A stretch of DNA of 64,000 nucleotides from Microbacterium elymi (lineage in GTDB: Bacteria > Actinomycetota > Actinomycetes > Actinomycetales > Microbacteriaceae), in NCBI RefSeq assembly GCF_021582895.2, contig NZ_CP091139.2, positions 3,038,001 through 3,102,000 on the forward strand. Direction: 5' to 3'. A program made the position numbers and the translations under genes. The notes under the pieces are model-generated. The model was given only the letters and a program-made list of their open reading frames with translations. It was not told the origin of the DNA and did no database searches. Positions 1 to 9,780 of the stretch are shown here, piece by piece. Numbering within the stretch: position 1 is the first letter of the stretch; the number at the start of each line of letters is the position of its first letter.

Positions 1-24
1 GTCAGACCGATGACGTGCGACGGG

Positions 25-93
25 GTCTCGCGGAGAATCCCCGGTCTCGGCGCGGATCGCGCCCGGTTTCGCGGAGGATCCCCGGTCTCGGCG
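25..93. repeat. 28-bp repeat family, copies A and B (direct)
   Basis: Two near-identical 28-bp units at 25-52 and 66-93, 41 bp apart, differing at two positions. Both share the core GGATCCCCGGTCTCGGCG, with GGA replaced by GAA in the first copy. Two further members lie on the far side of the following gene at 1218-1290. The sequence directly shows the repeats; their nature (miniature element or intergenic repeat) is not known to me. The first 233 bases contain no convincing gene. Confidence 0.8.
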
Positions 94-233
94 GCAGCGC
101 CGCACGGGGATCCGGCGGCGCGGGGACCCGCCGGCTCCTCCCCAGACGCGCGTGGGAGCCGTGATCGCGCGAGCTGTCCACAGTTCCGCCCACGGGCCGG
201 AACCGGCCCGGTGCCGGCATCCATGCTGGACAG

Positions 234-1274
234 ATGGATGTCGCAACGGAAACCGCACTCCTGCTGACCCGCGAACGGCCCGCCGAGGTGGAGCGGCTCG
301 ACCGGGACGGGTCGCTGCACCGCGTGCGCCCCGGCGCCTACGTGCGCAGGTCCGAATGGGGCCCGCTGGCACCGTGGGAGCGGTATGCCGTGCGTATCGA
401 GGCGGTCGCCCGCACGTGGTCGGCGCCGGTGTTCTGTCTGGAATCGGCCTGCGCCCCGCACGGCCTGCCGCTGTTCGGCGAGCCTCGCGACATCCACCTG
501 CTCAGCCCGGACGGCCGGTCCTGGCGCGAGGGCGACGTCGTGGTGCACGGAACACGGGATGAGCGCAGCACGGTCACGGTCGACGGCTTGACGGTGACCT
601 CCCTGCAGGACACCGCGGTCGATCTGTGCCGCGTGCTTCCCCCGGCGTTTGCGCTCGCCGTGGCCGACCGGGTGCTGCGACTGCTCGCCCCGAACGACGA
701 GACGCTCGCGGTGGGCGAGCACGGGCGACGGCAGTCGAATCGACGCGGGCTGCGCTCAACTCGACTGGGTGCAGGACCGTGCGACGGCCCTGGCCGAGTC
801 GGCCGGCGAGTCGCTCAGCCGTGCGGTCACCGAATGGCTCGGGTACGAGGAGCCCGAGCTGCAGGTCGGGTTCGCCTACGAAGGCGCGCGGGATCGGGTC
901 GACTTCTACTGGCGGCGCCTGCGCCGGATCGGCGAATCCGACGGCTACGGCAAGTACGACGCGAACGACGCCGCCGCCATGAAGGCGCACTTCGTCGTTG
1001 AGAAGACGCGCGAGGATCGGTTGCGCCGCCACGAAGGCGGATTCATCCGCTGGGAGTGGGGGATGCCATCCGGTGGCGGTCGCTGGATCAGAAGCTCGCA
1101 CTGGGCGGCCTGGAGCGGATCCGCCCGCGGCAGCTCGCGATGCTCGCCACGCTCGCAGCCAACCCTCGGTCGCTGCCGGTGAAGCAGGCCGACACCGCGG
1201 CATCCGCCGCATCCCGGCGTCGAGGCAAGGGATCCTCCGCGAGACCCAGCGAAATGCGCCGAGTCTCACGGTGA
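234..1274 (+). CDS. AbiEi-type antitoxin-domain protein with DUF559-like nuclease fold (frame broken twice)
   Basis: The N-terminal ~90 residues (start ATG 234) resemble the winged-helix AbiEi family antitoxin domain: a basic patch followed by RVRPGAYVRRSEW. The C-terminal half resembles the DUF559/Vsr-like PD-(D/E)XK fold, with candidate acidic and basic residues in ESLSRAV, RVDFYW and GESDGYGKY. Such fusions are common orphan genes in Microbacteriaceae and their role is unproven. The frame breaks near 755 and again near 1057, where a run of five G should be six (after TGGGAG). The last ~20 codons run into inverted and direct copies of the 28-bp repeat, so the native C-terminus may have been replaced. 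A CATGCT box 6 nt before ATG suggests leaderless expression. No partner toxin is visible next to it. Confidence 0.6.
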
Positions 1275-1290
1275 TTCCCTTGTCTCGGCG
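1218..1290. repeat. 28-bp repeat family, copies C (inverted) and D (direct)
   Basis: Positions 1218-1245 are a reverse-complement copy of the repeat at 25-93, and 1263-1290 are a more diverged direct copy. Copy C codes for the Arg/Ser-rich tail of the upstream gene, and its TGA at 1272-1274 lies inside copy D. Together with copies A and B the family brackets that single gene. Confidence 0.75.
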
Positions 1291-1294
1291 ATTC

Positions 1295-1326
1295 GCGCCG
1301 GCCCGGCCCGGCCCGGGCCGGGGCGC
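1295..1326. terminator. GC-rich hairpin between convergent genes
   Basis: GCGCCGGCCCGG pairs with CCGGGCCGGGGCGC around a short loop. A second GGCGCC/GGGCC-rich inverted segment follows to about 1382. The position between a plus gene ending at 1274 and a minus gene ending at 1383 fits a bidirectional terminator without a U tract. Confidence 0.5.
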
Positions 1327-1382
1327 CGAGCCGGTCGCGTGCCGGGCGGGGGCGCCGGCCCGGGCCGGGGCATCGCCCCGGG

Positions 1383-3508
1383 CTACTGCTCGGCGAGGCC
1401 GAGCACGTCCAGCAGCCAGGCCAGCTCGTAGGCGCGCTCGCGCCACGCGTTGTAGCGGCCGCTGACCCCGCCGTGTCCGGCCACCATCTCGCACTTCAGC
1501 ATCGCGTCGGCGCCCACCTCGCGCAGACGCGCCACCCACTTGGCCGGCTCCACGTACAGCACGCGCGTGTCGTTGAGCGAGGTCACCGCGAGGATCCGCG
1601 GGTAGGCGGCATCCTCCCGCACATTCTCGTAGGGCGAGTACGACTTCATGTACGCGTACACCGCCGGGCTGTGCAGCGGGTCGCCCCACTCGTCCCACTC
1701 GATCACGGTCAGCGGCAGCGAGGGGTCCAGGATCGTGGTCAGGGCATCCACGAACGGCACGTCGGCGAGGATCCCGGCGAACAGCTCGGGTCCGATGTTG
1801 GCGACCGCGCCCATCAGCAGCCCGCCGGCCGAGCCGCCCTCGGCGACCAGGCGGGACGGGGTGGTGTAGCCGCCGGCGATGAGATGCCGGGCGCAGTCCA
1901 GGAAGTCGGTGAAGGTGTTGCGCTTGCGCATCAGCTTGCCGTCCTCGTACCACTTCCGGCCCATCTCGCCGCCGCCGCGCACGTGCGCGACGGCGAACAC
2001 GACGCCGCGGTCGAGCTCGGACAGCCGGGCGACCGAGAAGCCCGGGTCGATCGAGTGCTCGTACGACCCGTACCCGTAGAGGTGGACGGGGCGCGGCGAC
2101 GAGCCGGGCTCGCCGAACGAGCGCTTCCACACCAGCGAGATCGGCAGCCGGGTGCCGTCGTGCGCCGTCGCCCAGACCCGGGCCTGACCGTAGTCGTCCG
2201 GGTCGTAGCCGCCGAGCACCGGCTTGCCGCTTGCGCAGCATCTCGCCGGTGGCCACCACCCGGTCGTACACGGTGCCCGGGGTCACGAACGACCCGTAGC
2301 CGATCCGGATCACCGGAGGCGCCCATTCCGGGTTCCCCCGAGACCGGCCGAGTACAGCGGTTCGTCGAAGGTCAGCTCGCGGATGCCGGCGGTCGCGTAA
2401 TCGAGCAGGCCCAAGCGTGCGAGCCCCTCGCGCCGATACCCCAGCACCGCCCAATCGCGGAACGTCGACATGCCGAGCAGGCGTCGACCCGGCTCGTGCG
2501 CGACGACGACCTGGCGGACTCCCTGGGGGTCGGATGCCGCCACCCGCACGAGCTCGAAGTCCAGCGCATCGCGGTTGTGCAGGATGTAGAGCACGTCCTG
2601 TCCGTCCACGATCGCGTGATCGCACTCGTATTCCACGCCCTCGGACCGCGGCCAGACGACCTGCGGCGCGGCACGCAGGTCCGCGGCATCCACCAGCCAC
2701 TCCTCGCTGGTCACCGAGGATCCGAGCCCGATCACGAGGTACTTCTCGCTGCGGGTGAACCCGGCGCCGACCCAGAACTTCTCGTCCGGCTCGTGGAACA
2801 GCGCGGCGTCGTCGGCCACCGGGGTCCCGAGCTCGTGCAGCCACACCGTGTCGGGACGCCAGGCCTCGTCCACGGTGGTGTACACGACGAACCCGCCGTC
2901 GGGGAGAACGTCGCCCCGGCGAACGTGCCCTCGATCGTGTCGGGCAGGTCCTCGCCGGTGCGCAAATCCCGCACCCGCAGCGTGTAGCGCTCGTCGCCGG
3001 CCACGTCCACGCCGTACAGCATCAGCGTGCCGTCGTCCGACACCTCGAAGCTGCCCAGAGAGAAGAACTCGTGCCCGTCCGCCTCGACGTTCGCGTCCAG
3101 CAGCACCTGCTCGCCGGGGACCGTGACCTCGGGGGAGAGCTCCGGCGGCGTCCAGTCGTCCGGCGACGCGAGCGGCGCACGGCACTGGATGCCGTACTGC
3201 TGCCCCTCCACGGTCCGGCCGTAATACCACCAGTCGCCGCGCCGGGTGGGCACCGACAGGTCGGTCTCCTGCGTGCGGCCCTTGATCTCGTCGAAGATCC
3301 GCTCGCGCAGCGGCGCGAGGTGCGCGGTGCGCGCCTCGGTGTAGGCGTTCTCCGCCTCCAGATGGGCGGACACCCGCGGATCGTCCTTCGCGCGCAGCCA
3401 TTCGTATGCGTCGACGACCTCGTCGCCGTGGTGCACGCGGAGGGTCGGCTGGCGGTCGGCGATGGGGGCGGGGCGGGATGCCGCGGCCGGGGTGCTCTGA
3501 TCGGTCAC
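1383..3508 (-). CDS. ptrB: Oligopeptidase B, S9A family serine peptidase (three frameshifts)
   Basis: Cytosolic prolyl-oligopeptidase-family enzyme that cleaves short peptides after Arg or Lys. The N-terminal beta-propeller begins after VHHGDEVVDAYEWLR. The C-terminal alpha/beta-hydrolase domain carries the nucleophile in EGGSAGGLLMG, the acid in SLNDTRV and the histidine in AGHGGVSGRY, so the triad is complete. About 708 residues once repaired, normal for the family. The frame breaks near 2905 (a C run one base short), near 2340 (a G run one base short) and at 2224-2225 (GCTGCC read as GCTTGCC). Start GTG at 3508 is preceded by TAGCGT 8 nt upstream, so the mRNA may be leaderless. It stands alone, convergent with the upstream gene. 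Confidence 0.93.
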
Positions 3509-3516
3509 GGTGTTCC

Positions 3517-3522
3517 ACGCTA
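3517..3522 (-). promoter_or_regulatory. -10 box TAGCGT, leaderless promoter of ptrB
   Basis: On the minus strand TAGCGT sits 8 nt upstream of the GTG start, the spacing seen at many other genes in the window. Confidence 0.55.
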
Positions 3523-3683
3523 GTCGCCGTGCCTGAGTGCGCGGGGTTCACGGAACCGAGCCGACCGTGAGAGGATTTCCCTGCCCCGGGAAGCCGGGGA
3601 CGCGTCTTGCGTGAACTCTTCGTTCGCACCGGCCGATCCCGTCGGCAGTTGTCCCGCCTCCCCTCACTCCCGGAAAGCGCACG

Positions 3684-5175
3684 GTGGAAACCGCAGGCTC
3701 TCATTGTCGTGCTGGTCATCGCACTGGCGCTGTTCTTCGACTTCACCAACGGGTTCCATGACACGGCCAATGCGATGGCCACGCCCATCGCCACGGGCGC
3801 GCTCAAACCCAAGGTCGCCGTCGGGCTGGCAGCCTGTCTGAACCTGGTGGGGGCGTTCCTGTCCACCGAGGTGTCGCAGACCATCTCGCACGGCATCATC
3901 CGCGAAGACCAGATCACCGATCCGGTCACGTTCCTGCCGCTGATCTTCGCGGGACTCATCGGCGCCGTCGCGTGGAACATGCTCACCTGGCTGCTGGGGC
4001 TTCCCTCCAGCTCTTCGCACGCGCTGTTCGGCGGCCTCATCGGCGCGACGCTCGTGGGCGTCGGCGTGTCCGGCGTGAACTTCGGCGAGGTGCTGGGCAA
4101 GATCATCCTCCCGGCCGTGATCTCTCCGCTGACCGCCGGTGTGATCGCGTTCCTGGTCACGCGGATGGCCTATGCGCTCACCCGGCGCTACGACACCAAG
4201 CCCGATGGCCGCAGCGGCTTCCGCTGGGGGCAGATCTTCACCTCCTCGCTGGTGGCGCTGGCCCACGGCACGAACGACGCCCAGAAGACCATGGGCATCA
4301 TCACGCTGACGCTCATCATGGCGGGCTGGCAGAGCCAGGATCAGGCCGAGCCTCATCTCTGGGTGATCCTCGCGTGCGCGCTCACGATCGCCCTGGGCAC
4401 CTACCTCGGTGGCTGGCGCATCATCCGCACGCTGGGCAAGGGGCTGACCGACGTCAAGCCCGCGCAGGGCTTCTCGGCGGAGACGTCGACGGCCGCCACG
4501 ATCCTGGCCTCCAGTGCCCTGGGCTTCGCGCTGTCGACCACGCAGGTCGCATCGGGATCGGTGATCGGCTCGGGACTCGGACGCCGCGGATCCAGCGTGC
4601 GCTGGGGCACGGCGGGCCGGATCGCGATCGGCTGGCTGCTCACCCTCCCCGCCGCCGGGGCGGTCGGCGCCTTCGCCGCGCTGATCGTCGGCTGGCTGGG
4701 CAGCTGGGGCATCCTCCTGGATGCCGTCCTGGCGGTCGTCATCATCGTCGCCCTCTTCCTCCGGTCGCGCCGCAACACGGTGACCGCCGCCAACGCCATG
4801 AGCGACGTGGCCGAGTCCGGCCGGGCCGTGAAGGTCAAGCGCAACCCGCCGCCCACCCGCCGCCAGCGTGCGATCATCCGCGAGGAGGAGCGTCGCAAGG
4901 CCGAGGAGCGCGCTCGGCGCAAGGCCGAGGAGCGCGAGCTCGAACGCCGACGCGCCGAAGAGGAGTCCCGGGCGCGCGCAGAGAAGAAGGCCAAGGCCAA
5001 GGCCGACGCCAAGAAGTCGGCGGCCGAGAAGAAGCACGCCGACGCGAAGAAGAAGTCGGATGCGCACAAGACCGCGGACGGCAAGAAGAAGTCCGGCGCG
5101 AAGAAGAAGCCCGATGAGCACAAGGGCAAGGGCGAGGGCGGCAAGAAGGCTTCGGCCGGGAAGGGCGCGAAATGA
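3684..5175 (+). CDS. pit: PiT-family inorganic phosphate transporter with Lys/Ala-rich tail
   Basis: Low-affinity phosphate permease in the cytoplasmic membrane. The signature FDFTNGFHDTANAMATPIATG near the N-terminus and its second copy around ALAHGTNDAQKTMGI mark the two PiT halves, with about ten hydrophobic segments. I prefer GTG 3684 (GGAAAG 6 nt upstream) as start, which requires removing one G at 3696-3697 (GCAGC read as GCAGGC); the uninterrupted alternative is TTG 3607. The last ~120 residues are a cytosolic, histone H1-like tail very rich in Lys, Ala and Glu, which is unusual. A hairpin CCCCGG-GAAG-CCGGGG lies at 3584-3599. The stop overlaps the next gene by 4 nt. Confidence 0.9.
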
Positions 5176-5504
5176 CCATCGAGATCGACTGGATCGCGTT
5201 CGTCAAGGTCTTCGCCGTGGCCCTGGTCGCCGCCGTGCTGGTCGTCGGCCTGTACTCGATCGGACTGCGGCTGCTGGTGCGGGCGGGGCGGGTGCCGGTG
5301 GTGGCGCCGGCGGAGTTCACCGATGCGATCACCGTGATCAGCGCCAAGCAGGCGGCCAAGGCCGAGAAGGCGGCCGCCAAGGCCGCGAGGAAGAGCCCGC
5401 TGAGTGAAGGGCAGAAGCGCGTCGCGCAGCTGGGCGCCTACGCGTCGTTCGGCCTGTGCGCGGTGGCGGTCCTCTGCGGCATCCTCCTCATCGTCGTGCA
5501 TTGA
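5172..5504 (+). CDS. Small two-helix membrane protein, downstream partner of pit
   Basis: 110 residues with a hydrophobic helix at about 10-32, a Lys/Ala-rich cytosolic linker (QAAKAEKAAAKAARK) and a second helix at about 88-109. Its ATG overlaps the pit stop (ATGA), so the two are translationally coupled. I recognise no named domain. The linker resembles the pit tail in composition, which suggests but does not prove that the two proteins work together. A strong hairpin follows. Confidence 0.75.
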   Translation: MTIEIDWIAFVKVFAVALVAAVLVVGLYSIGLRLLVRAGRVPVVAPAEFTDAITVISAKQAAKAEKAAAKAARKSPLSEGQKRVAQLGAYASFGLCAVAVLCGILLIVVH

Positions 5505-5505
5505 T

Positions 5506-5532
5506 CCGGGCGACCGGACTCCAGTCGCCCGG
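5506..5532 (+). terminator. Terminator of the pit operon
   Basis: CCGGGCGAC at 5506-5514 pairs perfectly with GTCGCCCGG at 5524-5532, two bases after the stop codon. Confidence 0.75.
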
Positions 5533-5552
5533 TCCGTGACGGTGCCCGCACC

Positions 5553-5558
5553 TAGAGT
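5553..5558 (+). promoter_or_regulatory. -10 box TAGAGT, leaderless promoter
   Basis: TAGAGT is 6 nt upstream of ATG 5565. The intervening GGGGGC could also pair weakly with 16S rRNA. Confidence 0.6.
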
Positions 5559-5564
5559 GGGGGC

Positions 5565-6489
5565 ATGGCCGATGCATCCGTCTCGTTCGGCGCGCACGCG
5601 CCCGCACAGCGCCTGATCGTGCACGTCAGCGACACCCACTTCGTCGCCGCCAACCGTCGACTGGGCGGCCGGTACGACACGTCGGCGAACCTCGACCGGA
5701 CCCTCGCCGCCATCGAACGCCTGGCCGTGCGCCCCGATGCGCTGGTGTTCTCCGGCGACCTCGCCGACCTCGGCGAACCCGAGGCCTACACGCGGCTGCG
5801 GGCGACGGTCGAGCCGTTCGCCGACCGGCTCGGCGCGCAAGCTGGTCTGGGTGGCCGGCAATCACGACGAGCGGCCCGAGCTGCACCGCGACCTGCTGGA
5901 CCACGAGCCGACCGAAGAGCCGGTGATCGGGTCGTGGGACCTGGACGGACTGCGCCTGATCGCCCTGGACACCTCCGTCCCCGGCTGGCACCACGGCGAC
6001 CTGGACGACGCGCAGCTGGCGTGGCTCGCCGACCAGCTGGCGTCCCCGGCGCCGCTGGGCACGATCCTGACCATGCACCACCCGCCGCTGCCCAGCCACC
6101 TGCCGCTGTTCGACATCCTCGAGCTGCGGCACCAGGACCGCCTGGCCGCCACCATCGCCGGCACCGATGTCCGCGGCATCCTCGCCGGGCACCTGCACTA
6201 TTCCACGCACGGCATGTTCGCCGGGGTCGAGGTGAGCGTGGCGGCGGCCACCTGCTACACGATGGATCTGGCCCGTCCGGCGACACGGGTGAACGGAATG
6301 GATGCCGGGCAGTCGTTCCACCTGGTGCACGTGTACGACGACACGATCACCCACTCGGTCGTTCCGGTGGTCGAGGCCGAGACGGCGGACTACTTCGACG
6401 ACGCGTGGCACGAGCGGATGTCGGACCTCGGCCCGCAGGAGCGGCTCGAGGCGTTCTCCCGCAAGCCGCCACGCACACCGCGGGGCTGA
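5565..6489 (+). CDS. Calcineurin-like metallophosphoesterase, CpdA type (one frameshift)
   Basis: Dinuclear-metal phosphodiesterase of the 3',5'-cAMP phosphodiesterase-like class. The five metal-binding blocks are all present in order: HVSDTHF (residues 20-26), FSGDLAD, GNHDER, MHHPP and GHLHY. About 308 residues after repair, usual for the family. The frame breaks at 5839-5840, where GCGCAGCTGG is read with an extra A. It lies between the pit operon and aspA as a single transcription unit. The true substrate (cyclic nucleotide or another phosphodiester) cannot be told from sequence. Confidence 0.88.
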
Positions 6490-6554
6490 CGCCGCGGCCA
6501 GTCCGGCCGGTCTGCCTGTACGCGGCGTACAGCGGACGCTCCGCCGCCGACGGG

Positions 6555-6560
6555 TAGGCT
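6555..6560 (+). promoter_or_regulatory. -10 box TAGGCT of aspA
   Basis: TAGGCT about 42 nt upstream of the ATG. A short leader follows, with AAGGAAG as ribosome binding site at 6590-6596. Confidence 0.5.
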
Positions 6561-6601
6561 CGAGACATCCCGATTCCGCCGCGACCCACAAGGAAGCAAC
6601 C

Positions 6602-8073
6602 ATGGCTTTGGACGCAACGATGCGCACCCGCACCGAGACCGATTCGCTCGGCTCGCTGGAGATTCCGGCAGACGCCTATCGGGGCGTCCACACCGAACGC
6701 GCGCTGGAGAACTTCCCGATCGCCAAGCGGCCGATCTCGGTCTACAGCGAGCTGGTCCGCGGCCTGGCGATGGTCAAGCAGGCCTCGGCACGGGCCAACG
6801 CCGAGATCGGCGTGCTGCCCGCCGAGAAGGCCGACCTCATCGACCGCGCCGCGCAAGCTGGTGATCGACGGCAAGTACCACGACCAGTTCGTGGTGGGCG
6901 TCATCCAGGGCGGCGCCGGCACGTCGACGAACATGAACGCGAACGAGGTCATCACCAACATCGCGCTCGAACTGGCCGGCCGTGAGAAGGGCGATTACGC
7001 GTTCCTCGGCCCGATCGACGACACCAACCGCAGCCAGTCCACCAACGACGTCTACCCGACCGCGATCAAGGTCGGACTGTCGCTGATGCTGCGCTCCCTG
7101 CTCGACGAGCTCGACCTGCTGCGCACGTCGTTCCTGGCCAAGGCCGTCGAGTTCCACGACATCCTCAAGGTGGGTCGCACGCAGCTGCAGGATGCCGTGC
7201 CGATGACGCTCGGCCAGGAGTTCCACGGATTCGCGACCACTCTGGACGAAGACCGCAAGCGCCTCGCCGAGAACGCGAGCCTGCTCACCGAGATCAACAT
7301 GGGCGCCACCGCCATCGGCACCGGAATCACGACGCACCCCGGCTATGCGCCGGCGGTGCTGCGTCACCTGCGCGAGATCTCCGGCATCGACCTGTCCACG
7401 GCGACCGACCTGGTGGAGGCCACCAGCGACACCGGCTCGTTCATGTCGTTCTCGTCCTCGCTCAAGCGCAACGCGATGAAGCTGTCGAAGATCTGCAACG
7501 ACCTGCGGCTGCTCTCCTCCGGCCCGCAGGCCGGCTTCGGCGAGATCAACCTGCCGGCCGTGCAGGCCGGCTCCAGCATCATGCCCGGCAAGGTCAACCC
7601 GGTCATCCCGGAGGTCGTCAACCAGGTGGCGTTCTCCGTCGCCGGCGCCGACCTGACGGTCACCATGGCGGCCGAGGGCGGCCAGCTCGAGCTGAACGCG
7701 TTCGAGCCGGTGATCGCGCACTCGATCTTCCAGTCCATCACGTGGATGCGCCAGGCGATGTGGACGCTGCGCGTCAACTGCGTGGACGGGATCACCGCGA
7801 ACCGCGAGCGGCTCGGTGCGATGGTCGGCTCCTCGGTGGGGGTGGTGACCGCGCTGACGCCGTTCATCGGCTACGCCGCGTCGGCCGCGCTCGCCAAGAC
7901 GGCGCTGCTGACCGGGCACAACATCGCGGATCTCGTGGTGGAGGCGGGACTGATGAGCCGCGACGAGGTCACCAAGGCTCTCGCCCGCCCGGCTGTCCGG
8001 ACTCGAGACGGTCACGGCGGCGGTCCCGATCATGCAGGCGGCCGAGAACGTGGTAGCCGACCCCGGAGCCTGA
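6602..8073 (+). CDS. aspA: Aspartate ammonia-lyase (two frameshifts)
   Basis: Converts L-aspartate to fumarate and ammonia in the cytosol. The protein starts with TRTETDSLGSLEIPADAYRG and carries the fumarase/aspartase-superfamily signature GSSIMPGKVNPVIPEVVNQ, whose flexible SS loop supplies the catalytic serine. GGAGTSTNMNANEVI and DDTNRSQSTNDVYPT form the other two conserved regions. Start ATG 6602 has a good AAGGAAG site. The frame breaks at 6855-6856 (GCGCAGCTGG with an extra A) and again near 7993, where the C-terminal SGLETVTAAVPIMQAAENVV continues in another frame. Fumarase is the main alternative, but the N-terminus and the GSS loop context favour aspartase. Confidence 0.92.
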
Positions 8074-8153
8074 GGCGCGGATCGTCCGCACGGGTGGGAT
8101 GCTGCGCCCACGACACGATGCGGTGGGGGCTGTGGAGTGGCGGCCATCACCGC

Positions 8154-8159
8154 TAGCGT
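8154..8159 (+). promoter_or_regulatory. -10 box TAGCGT of the DUF4190 gene
   Basis: TAGCGT about 33 nt upstream of the ATG, followed by a leader with GGAGG at 8181-8185. Confidence 0.5.
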
Positions 8160-8192
8160 GGAGTCATCCAACCGCTCACCGGAGGTGTCCGC

Positions 8193-8806
8193 ATGACCAA
8201 CGTCCCCGACTCCGAGAACCCGCAGCCGCCGACGAACCCGGCCCAGCCTCCGGCTGCCCGGACGAGCCCGCGGCCGCTCCCGCGCCGCCGGCCGCCGAGC
8301 CGCCCGCCGCGACGCAGCCGCCCGCGCCCGCCTACGGACAGCAGCCGCCGGCCGCGCCGCCGTACGGACAGCCGGCTGCTCCGGGCTACGCCCAGGCCCC
8401 GGCCTACGGGCAGGCGCCGGCGTACGGGCAGGCCCCGGCCTACCCGCCCGCGCCGCCGGCGTACGGTCAGCCGGCACCGGCCCAGGCCCCCGGCCGGGTG
8501 CTCGGGATCGTGGCCTTCATCTGCTCGCTCGCCGGCCTGGTGACCGGCATCACGGCGCTGGTCGGCCTGGTCCTCGGCATCATCGCGATGGTGCAGAGCA
8601 AGAAGGCGGGTCAGAAGAACGGCTTCGCCCTGGCCGCCATCATCATCGGCGCGATCCTGGTCGTGCTCTCGATCATCGGCCTGATCATCGCCATCGCGTT
8701 CTTCGCGTCGCTGGCCGCCGCCACCCAGGCATGCCTGGTCGATCCGACCACGGTCACCAACGTGTTCGGCATCCCGTTCGACTGCTCGGGCATCAACCGG
8801 TACTGA
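8193..8806 (+). CDS. Pro/Gln/Tyr-rich DUF4190-type membrane protein (one frameshift)
   Basis: An N-terminal ~100-residue low-complexity cytosolic region with repeats of the type AYGQAP is followed by two hydrophobic helices (GIVAFICSLAGLVTGI and ALAAIIIGAILVVLSIIGL) and a short tail with two cysteines. This is the usual layout of actinobacterial DUF4190 proteins, whose function is unknown. The frame breaks near 8260 where CCCC is read CCC; the repaired sequence reads PPAAPDEPAAAP. The repeat-coding stretch at about 8380-8460 is itself a DNA repeat and could vary in length between strains. Confidence 0.8.
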
Positions 8807-8817
8807 TCGCGGCATCG

Positions 8818-8848
8818 AGGGCGGCGCGGGCCCCGGCCCCGCCGCCTT
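8818..8848. terminator. Bidirectional hairpin between convergent genes
   Basis: AGGGCGGCG pairs with CGCCGCCTT around a GC-rich loop, between a plus-strand stop at 8806 and a minus-strand stop at 8856. Confidence 0.6.
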
Positions 8849-8855
8849 CGTCGTG

Positions 8856-9720
8856 TCAGTCCAGGATCCGGCAGTGCGTGGTCAGCTCGCCGATCCGGTC
8901 GACGGCGACGGTGACCGTCGAGCGGTCGCGCAGGAAGATCTGCGGCTCCCGCGAGTAGCCCGCCCCTCCCGGCGAACCGGTCGAGATCAGCGTCCCCGGC
9001 AAGCGTCGACGAGGTCGACAGGTGGGCCACCAGCGTCGCGACCGGGCGGATCATCTGCCCGGTGGTGGCGTCCTGCACGGTGTGCCCGTCCACGACGGTC
9101 CAGATGTGCAGGTCCTGCGGGTCGGGGATCTCATCGGCGGTGACGGCGAACGGCCCGGTCGGGGTGAAGCCGTCGAACGACTTGCACCGCGACCACTGCG
9201 CCTCGGAGAACTGGATGTCGCGAGCGGTGATGTCGTTGACCACCGTGTAGCCCCATACATGGTCGAGCGCATCGTCGGCTGCGACATCCTTCGCCGGCTT
9301 TCCGATGATCACGCCCAGTTCGGCCTCATAGTCGACCGATTCGCTGACCGAACGGCGCCAGGCCGTCGTGTGCTCGTGCCCGGTGAGCGAGTTCGGCCAC
9401 AGGGTGAACACCGTCGGCGCGGTGTCGGCCTTCAGCCCGAGTTCGCTCGAGTGCGCCGCGTAGTTCAGCCCGACGGCCAGGACGACCGGCGGTGCGAGTA
9501 CGGCCGAGGCGAAGGCGAACGAGTCCAGCGGATGCCCCGGGCCGGCCTCCGCCGCCGCGGCCCGGACCTGATCCAGCAGGGCGTCGCCGCCGTCGATGAG
9601 CTGCTCGAGCGTCACGGGTCCGCCGGGGAGGATGTCGCGCACGCGGTGCGCCCGGTCGTCCTGCACCACGGCCAATGTCGGATCGGGGTTCTCGGCACTG
9701 GTCACATGGGCGAAACGCAT
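8856..9720 (-). CDS. Fumarylacetoacetate hydrolase family protein (one frameshift)
   Basis: FAH-fold enzyme, probably a hydrolase or decarboxylase acting on a beta-diketo acid in catabolism of aromatic or sugar acids. The N-terminal domain is followed by the catalytic core with VGLNYAAHSSE, a DYEAELGVIIGK metal ligand block, WGYTVVNDITARDIQ and KSFDGFTPTGPF. The frame breaks at 9001-9002, where GGCAGCG is read GGCAAGCG; beyond it the expected LPGTLISTGSPGG loop and the terminus THCRILD appear in the other frame. About 288 residues. A TAATCT box 6 nt before the ATG suggests leaderless expression. No neighbouring pathway genes help to choose a substrate. Confidence 0.85.
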
Positions 9721-9726
9721 CCCTCC

Positions 9727-9732
9727 AGATTA
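9727..9732 (-). promoter_or_regulatory. -10 box TAATCT, leaderless promoter of the FAH gene
   Basis: Minus-strand TAATCT, then GGAGGG, then ATG. Confidence 0.55.
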
Positions 9733-9767
9733 CCGCTGTGGGATCTGCCGCCCGCCCGGACGGCCTC

Positions 9768-9773
9768 TATGCT
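9768..9773 (+). promoter_or_regulatory. -10 box TATGCT, leaderless promoter of prsW
   Basis: TATGCT lies 7 nt before ATG 9781. Confidence 0.55.
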
Positions 9774-9780
9774 GATCGGC

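Noticed and set aside
574..2844. Long open frame on the minus strand spanning gene 1 and part of ptrB
   Set aside because: Arg/Ala/Gly/Pro composition typical of a high-GC shadow frame; it overlaps two recognised genes out of frame.
3664..5121. Large minus-strand frame opposite pit
   Set aside because: It is the complement of a clear transporter gene; Leu/Arg/Gly low complexity arises from the Lys/Ala tail codons.
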